A DNA stretch of 11,981 bases from positions 1 through 11,981 of the forward strand of contig JAWXTP010000090.1 of the NCBI GenBank assembly GCA_044433415.1. The letters run 5' to 3'. Positions 7,798 to 11,981 of the stretch are shown piece by piece. The first letter of the stretch is position 1. Every line of letters begins with the position of its first letter. The notes beneath the pieces were generated by a model. That model saw nothing but the letters and a program-made list of their open reading frames with translations, was not told where the DNA came from and ran no database searches. Source of the stretch: JAWXTP01 sp044433415 (GTDB lineage: Bacteria > Bacteroidota > Bacteroidia > Bacteroidales > Rikenellaceae). The position numbers and the translations under genes were made by a program.

Positions 7798-7924
7798 ACA
7801 GCTCTCCAAAGAGCTGTCAGCCGACTGCGCAAGCAGAGCTTGCTTCTTTAGTCGGGTCGGCTGTACTATGCAGACACTGAATAGGGCTGTCTATTCACAG
7901 ACAGGTAGGGTCATAGACCCTTTT
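7798..7924. repeat. Group of hairpins, no gene
   Basis: Consecutive inverted repeats fill this stretch: ACAGCTCT/AGAGCTGT (7798-7817); CAGCCGAC/GTCGGCTG (7818-7825 / 7856-7863) enclosing AAGCA/TGCTT (7831-7845); CTGTCT/AGACAG (7887-7892 / 7899-7904); and GGGTC-ATA-GACCC (7908-7920) followed by TTTT. The last is terminator-like on the plus strand, where no gene lies upstream. The stretch is more GC-rich than its surroundings. It could be the 3' end of the minus-strand FGE-fold mRNA or remnants of mobile DNA. Confidence 0.55.
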
Positions 7925-7968
7925 ATAAGATTATATAATTTAATAAAAATAAAAAATAATCCCAAAAA

Positions 7969-8766
7969 TTAAGGACGCCTCACCAAACGAAGACCAATAT
8001 TCACATCTATATCTGTAGGAGCATTAAAATCACGCTTAAAAGGTCGACACCACCTTGCAAAATCATAAAAACTACCCCCACGGTCCACTCGAAGCACCCC
8101 AGTCTTTGGTCCTGTAGGGTCAACCTGAGGCTCACTAGTGTAGGTTGCATACCAATCCCAACACCATTCCCACACATTACCAGACATATCATATATGCCT
8201 AGCTCATTTGGTGCTAATTTGCCAACTGGATGTGTTACAAAGCCGCTATTAGTTCTAAACCACACTACTTTCTTACTTATGGTACTGCCTGAAAATTTAT
8301 ATCCTTTACTTTTTGTCCCCCCTATTGAAGCAAACTCCCACTCTGCTTCAGTCGGCAGACGATAACCATTGCGGTCGATATCCATGCGATAAGAATCACC
8401 GTCTACATAGTAACATTCTTCTAAACCTGCCTTGCGACTCAGTGCATTACAGAATAAAATACAGCTATTCCATGAAACGTTTGTGACAGGTCTGGTTATA
8501 CCTTTAAAATGACTGGGATTGTTTTCCATTATATATTGCCAAAGCTGTTGAGTAACTTCAAATTTGCCAATATAGTAACTACTTAAAGTTACCTCATGAA
8601 CTGGCACTTCATCTTGTTCAGCGATTTTTTCATCACTGCCCATTTGAAACGTGCCACCTTCAACATAGACCATCTCATAATAGTCTTGAGCACGTGAAAA
8701 ACCTGTGGATAAAACTATTGCTAAAACAACAAGGCCGATTTTTTTTAATTGCAAAATTGTCTTCAT
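7969..8766 (-). CDS. Secreted SUMF1/FGE-fold (formylglycine-generating-enzyme-like) protein
   Basis: A signal peptide covers about residues 1-26 (likely cut after FSRA). One FGE-sulfatase (SUMF1/EgtB/PvdO) domain fills the rest, shown by MVYVEGGTFQMGS, the VHEVTLSSYYIGKFEVTQ region, WNSCILFCNALS, YRLPTEAEWEFA, GIYDMSGNVWEWCWDWY and a final RGGSF...GLRLVRR. In true formylglycine-generating enzymes two cysteines in the RGGSW...CR region are catalytic. Here only the second has a counterpart (Cys240 in RWCRPFKR); the first is replaced within FYDFAR. Sulfatase activation is therefore unlikely, and no sulfatase gene is nearby. Many Bacteroidota carry such secreted paralogues with unknown roles in gliding, adhesion or binding. 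A consensus promoter lies just upstream. The kinase gene ends 122 bp upstream on the same strand. Confidence 0.93.
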   Translation of the reverse strand: MKTILQLKKIGLVVLAIVLSTGFSRAQDYYEMVYVEGGTFQMGSDEKIAEQDEVPVHEVTLSSYYIGKFEVTQQLWQYIMENNPSHFKGITRPVTNVSWNSCILFCNALSRKAGLEECYYVDGDSYRMDIDRNGYRLPTEAEWEFASIGGTKSKGYKFSGSTISKKVVWFRTNSGFVTHPVGKLAPNELGIYDMSGNVWEWCWDWYATYTSEPQVDPTGPKTGVLRVDRGGSFYDFARWCRPFKRDFNAPTDIDVNIGLRLVRRP

Positions 8767-8793
8767 GGTATATTTGGATTTAATTTACAATTA

Positions 8794-8825
8794 CAAATAT
8801 ACAACAAAAACTAACGAATTACAAA
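8794..8825 (-). promoter_or_regulatory. Bacteroidales promoter for the FGE-fold gene
   Basis: On the minus strand TTTG (8825-8822) is followed after exactly 20 bp by TATATTTG (8801-8794), a full consensus match. Transcription would start near 8787, leaving an AT-rich leader of about 20 nt before the ATG at 8766. Confidence 0.75.
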
Positions 8826-8835
8826 TTTAACTACC

Positions 8836-8851
8836 TTTTTACGTGTAAAAA
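8836..8851. promoter_or_regulatory. 16-bp palindromic candidate operator upstream of the FGE-fold promoter
   Basis: TTTTTACGTGTAAAAA has 7-bp arms and lies 10 bp upstream of the -33 TTTG, the usual place for an activator site. It differs by one base from the palindrome at 7779-7794. Two direct copies of AAAACAGAC, at 8848-8856 and 8870-8878, lie beside it with a 22-bp period (two helical turns). Confidence 0.4.
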
Positions 8852-8888
8852 CAGACAATAATCCTTTACAAAACAGACTTTCAATCGT

Positions 8889-10277
8889 TTACTTATAATA
8901 ACCAAGTAGGCTCGTTGAAATTGGCGAAAGATTATTGCGTTCACGATATGCAATTGCCCACACTTCGACTGTAGTTTTCTTATATTCTTGTACAGCCTTG
9001 TTATAACGCTTTATTTCATCTTCACGCTCTTCGTAATTCAACTCTGAGAAATTAGGCACATACTTTGGTGCAGGCAATTTCTTTAACTCTAGGGCTAAAG
9101 AGTCTTTTGCTTCTGTGTACATGCTTTCAGTATTAACCCAAAACGTTGAAGGTGAACCATTGCGCATCAATGTAAAGAGTTCTCTATTATGTGACACCAT
9201 ATTGCGGCGTGCATTTGAGTACAGTGAAGAGCTTTTAATCGTGCCTAACATAGAATCTAAAACATTCTGGTATATCTTCAAATATGAATTACTTAACTCA
9301 TCGAAATTTGGCATTTCAGGAGTTGCACAATTTATACGATTTACATTATTGTTCATTAAGTCGAGGTAGATATTGTTAATTTCGCTATAAAAATCGTTGC
9401 ACAACGCCTGTCTGCGTTCAAATTCTTCTGTTGTCACACCATCGGCTTCTGCTGAGGGAATCAGCGACTCAGTAGCACGATTCATAGTGTAAAATAAATA
9501 GATAATAGCCACTAAAATTGCTGCTAATATCGGATAAACTAATCTTATTTGACGATTTTTAAGTGCTGCAACAACAGTCTCTACATCAGCATAACGAGAT
9601 GAAGCGTAATAAGATGTGGCACGAGAAACAACCTTTGATATTCTGCGTGTTCTTTGACCTTCAAACAGTTCGTTGATAATGACTCCTAGTGAGTAAATGT
9701 CTGAACGAGAGTCAACTTTTTCACCTCTTAGAAGTTCAGGTGAAGCATATCTACGTGAGCCAGCAGGTTCTTTAAGTGCAGTATAATAATCGGTGTCTGA
9801 AAGCCCAAAATCTAATAGTTTCAAATTGTCACCATTGTGTGTGATAATGATATTTTGAGGTTTTAAGTCACGATGTATGGTTTGTCGTTTATGAGCATAA
9901 GACAAAGCATCACACAGCTGTTCAATTATACGTTGAAGCTCTTTTGGTGAGTGTTTTTTTTCTTTGATATATTCATTTAGCGTGCGCCCATCTATCCATT
10001 CCATAACAATGGCATTGCCGATATCAGGGAACTGTTCAAAATTCACCGTTCTACATATATTCGCATGGTCAAATGAGTAACCAATCTCAAACTCCTTACG
10101 CAAAAGTGACTCATAAAGCATATCGCCTCTATACAGTTCCAGTAACGCCTTAACGATAAACTTTTTACCATCACGCTCAACTAAATAAAGCGTATTAAAC
10201 CCTGAACTGCTGATAACTTCAAAGCCTGTATATTGATTTAAGATAGTGGGTGTTGTAAAAAACTCAGAACTACTCAT
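8889..10277 (-). CDS. Membrane-spanning Ser/Thr protein kinase (Hanks type)
   Basis: Residues ~18-240 form a compact kinase domain: FIVKAL with the ATP-binding Lys43, HRDLKPQN with catalytic Asp137, Lys139 and Asn142, LLDFGLSD with metal-binding Asp156, SPE (179-181) at the end of the activation segment, and DIYSLGVIINELFEG. The glycine-rich loop is degenerate: where GxGxxG is expected there are Ser23, Ser25 and Asn28, and only Gly26 follows the pattern. The stretch after ELFEG is shorter than usual. One membrane helix spans about 247-264. About 195 residues follow, rich in predicted helix and ending in a charged, possibly coiled-coil part (ELNYEEREDEIKRYNKAVQE); they would lie in the periplasm and have no domain I recognise. 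The ATG overlaps the end of the upstream regulator gene by 8 bp. The kinase probably senses something at the envelope; its substrates are unknown. Confidence 0.93.
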   Translation of the reverse strand: MSSSEFFTTPTILNQYTGFEVISSSGFNTLYLVERDGKKFIVKALLELYRGDMLYESLLRKEFEIGYSFDHANICRTVNFEQFPDIGNAIVMEWIDGRTLNEYIKEKKHSPKELQRIIEQLCDALSYAHKRQTIHRDLKPQNIIITHNGDNLKLLDFGLSDTDYYTALKEPAGSRRYASPELLRGEKVDSRSDIYSLGVIINELFEGQRTRRISKVVSRATSYYASSRYADVETVVAALKNRQIRLVYPILAAILVAIIYLFYTMNRATESLIPSAEADGVTTEEFERRQALCNDFYSEINNIYLDLMNNNVNRINCATPEMPNFDELSNSYLKIYQNVLDSMLGTIKSSSLYSNARRNMVSHNRELFTLMRNGSPSTFWVNTESMYTEAKDSLALELKKLPAPKYVPNFSELNYEEREDEIKRYNKAVQEYKKTTVEVWAIAYRERNNLSPISTSLLGYYK

Positions 10278-10848
10278 TTTCTAAAATTGATAATATTGTT
10301 AAACCTCCACTTTTACCTCCAACGAACGAACCTAGCAACTTGTGATCACGCATAACTGTAGATATGTATAGCGGATAACCCAACATAAATGTTGCTACAG
10401 AAAACTCATCACCAACATTAAGCTTAGAGTTTTCGCTGCTCTCAACTCTAAATCTATTACCTCCAAGATAGTCTAACACGATATATCGGTCAGGACTCCA
10501 CCCTATTTCTATACGCACACCAGATGTCAACTCTGACGACACAACCTTTTTAGCTGTAAAAAAGTCAGAATCAGACAGTTTTTGATCTGACAGCCATTCA
10601 CAGAAAGTGTCAAAATCTTTGTGCCCCACATATTTCGAAAGCACATCAAGCGTGTAACGACGAGGCTCATGCTTGTCATTCACATATCCCCACAATCGTT
10701 TAAGCGTCGAAGCCGAAATACGCTCCGATGTCTGTTGTTCAACTGTTATGCTTAACGCCTCAAAGTCGACCGTAGTACGAATTGGTCGTGCATGATAGTC
10801 CTCGACAACTGCGAGAAGCTTTTTTATGTATGGTAAGATTGTTTTCAT
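10270..10848 (-). CDS. Putative HTH-type regulator co-encoded with the kinase
   Basis: This is a soluble 192-residue protein. Residues ~28-85 look like a helix-turn-helix-like module: ERISASTLKRLWGYV followed by RRYTLDVLSKYVGHKDFDTF, a pattern I associate with small Bacteroidota proteins of unassigned function. Residues ~108-190 look like a small all-beta domain (RIEIGWSPDRYIVLDYLGG, NVGDEFSV, GSFVGGKSGGLTIL). Its stop overlaps the kinase start (ATGAGTAG), so the pair is translationally coupled and the regulator may be a substrate or partner of the kinase. The chosen ATG lies only 4 nt after a consensus -7 element, which would make the mRNA leaderless or nearly so. No helix suggests membrane insertion. 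DNA binding is inferred from pattern only. Confidence 0.85.
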   Translation of the reverse strand: MKTILPYIKKLLAVVEDYHARPIRTTVDFEALSITVEQQTSERISASTLKRLWGYVNDKHEPRRYTLDVLSKYVGHKDFDTFCEWLSDQKLSDSDFFTAKKVVSSELTSGVRIEIGWSPDRYIVLDYLGGNRFRVESSENSKLNVGDEFSVATFMLGYPLYISTVMRDHKLLGSFVGGKSGGLTILSILENE

Positions 10849-10852
10849 ACAG

Positions 10853-10860
10853 CAAAGTTA
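10853..10860 (-). promoter_or_regulatory. Promoter -7 element for the regulator-kinase operon
   Basis: On the minus strand TAACTTTG (10860-10853) fully matches TAnnTTTG. The start codon begins 4 nt later at 10848, so the transcript would start at or next to the ATG. No clear TTTG lies at the -33 spacing; only an all-T stretch is there. Confidence 0.5.
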
Positions 10861-10911
10861 AAATAATTTTACAACAATTTAAAACTCAGATGTAAAATGA
10901 ACTTAAATGAA

Positions 10912-10943
10912 CTTGATTGAGTGATTCGTGTACTCTACTTTTG
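10912..10943 (+). promoter_or_regulatory. Bacteroidales promoter for the small secreted protein
   Basis: TACTTTTG (10936-10943) fully matches TAnnTTTG, with CTTG (10912-10915) 20 bp upstream as a near-match -33 box. Transcription would start near 10950. A CTAGG/CCTAG hairpin (10950-10964) would then sit at the very 5' end of the mRNA, where it could protect the transcript. Confidence 0.7.
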
Positions 10944-10990
10944 CAATGTCTAGGATAAACCTAGTCAACTAACTATTAAAAATTTAAATT

Positions 10991-11344
10991 ATGAAAAGAA
11001 CATTCACTTCGCTACTATTTGTAGCAGCTCTAGCAATGACATCATTTGCAAGCCAAACAGCAAACGCTAACGAACTTTCTTCAACTGAATTCTCAACAAT
11101 CACAATGGATGGTGATGAATGGGATAAGATTTTAGACGAGTATGATAGCGCAGTTACCAAACTTATTTCTCTTTACAAAAAAACACAAGAAGGCGATTTA
11201 ACAGCTATGACAGACTACGCTGCAGCTTCAAAAAGCCTTATTAGCATGCAAAGTAAAATTGACAAAGCTAAAAGCGATTTAACAGTAGAACAAGCTACTC
11301 GCTATGCAAAAATCAGTCTTAAAGTTGCTAATGCTATTAAATAA
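10991..11344 (+). CDS. Small secreted helical protein
   Basis: The 117-residue product starts with a signal peptide (about residues 1-26, cut near ANA or SFA). The mature part is almost wholly helical and charged, with WDKILDEYDSAVTKLISLYK, then EGDLTAMTDYAAASKSL and DLTVEQATRYAKISLKVANA. From memory this resembles the C-terminal helical part of Bacteroidota envelope proteins annotated as DUF6591; that assignment is unverified. There is no lipobox, so the mature protein should be periplasmic or exported. A consensus promoter and short A-rich leader precede it. It is divergent from the regulator-kinase operon, with about 142 bp between the two start codons, and so could be one of that system's targets. 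Function unknown. Confidence 0.88.
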   Translation: MKRTFTSLLFVAALAMTSFASQTANANELSSTEFSTITMDGDEWDKILDEYDSAVTKLISLYKKTQEGDLTAMTDYAAASKSLISMQSKIDKAKSDLTVEQATRYAKISLKVANAIK

Positions 11345-11455
11345 ATGGATGTTATTTAACATTTTATGTAGCTACAATTATGGCGATATACTTTATACTA
11401 AGAACTACACTTAAATGTCACTATAAAAACTATTTATGTTAAAATAATCCATTTA
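11342..11455. repeat. 114-bp element with imperfect ~20-bp inverted ends
   Basis: TAAATGGAT (11342-11350) pairs with ATCCATTTA (11447-11455). The match extends inward with one bulge and two mismatches to TTTAACAT on the left and ATGTTAAA on the right. The left arm includes the stop codon of the small secreted protein. About 75 nt lie between the arms, including the palindrome TGTAGCTACA. It may act as a 3'-end RNA hairpin or be a small mobile element. Its size resembles the 5071-5177 element, but the end sequences differ. Confidence 0.5.
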
Positions 11456-11469
11456 CAATACCCCAGAAA

Positions 11470-11520
11470 TTGGTAGTTTGGAAAACATTTTATAAATTTG
11501 TAAGACTTACGAATCGTAGG
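11470..11520 (+). promoter_or_regulatory. Candidate promoter and near-palindrome ahead of the structured RNA
   Basis: TAAATTTG (11493-11500) fully matches the -7 consensus, with TTGG (11470-11473) 19 bp upstream as a weak -33 box. Transcription would start near 11507. The near-palindrome CTTACGAATCGTAGG (11506-11520) sits right at that start and could be an operator. Alternative -7-like sequences closer to the RNA are TAGGTTTA (11517-11524) and TAGCTTTT (11542-11549). Confidence 0.45.
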
Positions 11521-11532
11521 TTTACATATAAT

Positions 11533-11731
11533 GAAAGTGTTTAGCTTTTATTCTTGAGGGGAAATCTGGTAAATTTCAACTGCATCAAGAGTAGACAACC
11601 AAACACCATTCACTTGTTTCGCATCTATACATCAAATAGATACGCTCAAGTGTGGGGTATTGTTTATTTGATGCAAGGTTTTACCAGAGCCTCCCCTCAG
11701 ATGAACATATTACTCCACACTTTCTGTTTTT
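11533..11731 (+). ncRNA. Rod-shaped structured RNA candidate (6S-like or regulatory leader)
   Basis: The segment folds as one long imperfect rod. GAAAGTGT (11533-11540) pairs with ACACTTTC (11717-11724), TTGAGGGG (11554-11561) with CCCCTCAG (11693-11700), CTGGTAAA (11566-11573) with TTTACCAG (11680-11687), and TGCATCAA (11581-11588) with TTGATGCA (11668-11675). A central bubble follows, 22 and 15 nt on the two sides. The apical stems are CACTTG/CAAGTG (11611-11616 / 11647-11652) and CGCATCTA/TAGATACG (11620-11627 / 11637-11644, one mismatch). The total of ~192 nt and the bubble resemble 6S RNA, the RNA polymerase regulator. A competing 12-bp stem (11648-11659 with 11711-11722, one G-U) precedes a U-rich run (11723-11731), so it could instead be a leader of the lipoprotein gene at 11831. 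A 70-codon ORF overlaps it but shows no protein features. Confidence 0.5.
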
Positions 11732-11830
11732 ACACCCCTGGAAATTCAGAGTACCCCAAAAATTAAATAATCTTGGAATAACGCCGAAAATCCATATAAT
11801 AAAGTGAGTAGGCAAACAAACACTCAAATC

Positions 11831-11981
11831 ATGAAAAAAATTATGTCCCTAGTCATCATGACTATTACGTCACTTCTGATACTATCTTCGTGTAACAGCG
11901 AACCAGAACCAATAAAATTAACCCCTAAAACAACAACATTAAGAGGCGATTTAAAGGATTACTTCGAAGTTGTTGACAAAG
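11831..11981 (+). CDS. Lipoprotein, 3'-truncated by the window edge
   Basis: Fifty residues are visible. They show a lipoprotein signal peptide with lipobox LSSC (Cys21), a Pro/Glu linker (NSEPEPIK), then LTPKTTTLRGDLKDYFEVVD. From memory, the GDLKDYFEVVDK stretch resembles the N-terminal part of Bacteroidota lipoproteins annotated as DUF6591, the family whose C-terminal helices the 117-residue protein upstream seems to share; this is unverified. The ATG is the first that gives a proper signal peptide. The leader before it includes the structured RNA candidate if transcription reads through. A weak -7-like TAATCTTG lies at 11768-11775. Confidence 0.82.
   Translation, partial: MKKIMSLVIMTITSLLILSSCNSEPEPIKLTPKTTTLRGDLKDYFEVVDK

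Noticed and set aside
11554..11766. 70-codon ORF over the structured RNA
   Set aside because: Its composition shows no protein features, and the sequence is better explained by long complementary arms.

Overview
The window comes from an AT-rich genome of the order Bacteroidales (Bacteroidota). Three things point there: a SusC/SusD-type outer-membrane pair, several promoters matching the Bacteroides consensus (TTTG, 19-20 bp, TAnnTTTG), and starts preceded by A-rich leaders instead of Shine-Dalgarno sites. The genus cannot be told from the sequence.

Layout. (1) 1-4904, plus strand: a SusC-like TonB-dependent transporter whose 5' end lies outside the window, then a SusD-like lipoprotein, closed by a strong intrinsic terminator (4932-4968). 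(2) 4969-5233: a gap between convergent genes holding a 107-bp element with perfect 15-bp inverted ends. (3) 5234-6483, minus strand: a two-gene operon of a membrane-anchored YiiX/YebB-like papain-fold hydrolase and a four-helix membrane protein of unknown function, with a good promoter. (4) 6588-7968: about 1.4 kb without a credible gene. It holds five copies of an exactly 65-bp hairpin element, a degraded ~590-bp tandem duplication carrying them, and a group of further hairpins. (5) 7969-10848, minus strand: a secreted SUMF1/FGE-fold protein with its own promoter, preceded by a transmembrane Ser/Thr kinase that overlaps the end of a putative HTH regulator. (6) 10849-11981, plus strand: a promoter and gene for a small secreted helical protein, an inverted repeat, a long rod-shaped RNA candidate with two competing folds, and the start of a lipoprotein gene.

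How the parts may work together. SusC and SusD form a nutrient-uptake complex; no enzyme gene beside them reveals the substrate. The regulator and kinase genes overlap and are probably translationally coupled, which suggests a signalling pair. The FGE-fold protein and the divergent small secreted protein are possible outputs, but that rests only on position.

The least explained parts are the 65-bp hairpin family with its tandem unit (6621-7750) and the RNA candidate at 11533-11731. The RNA has a rod-shaped fold and a mutually exclusive terminator-like fold, and could be a 6S-like RNA or a regulatory leader.
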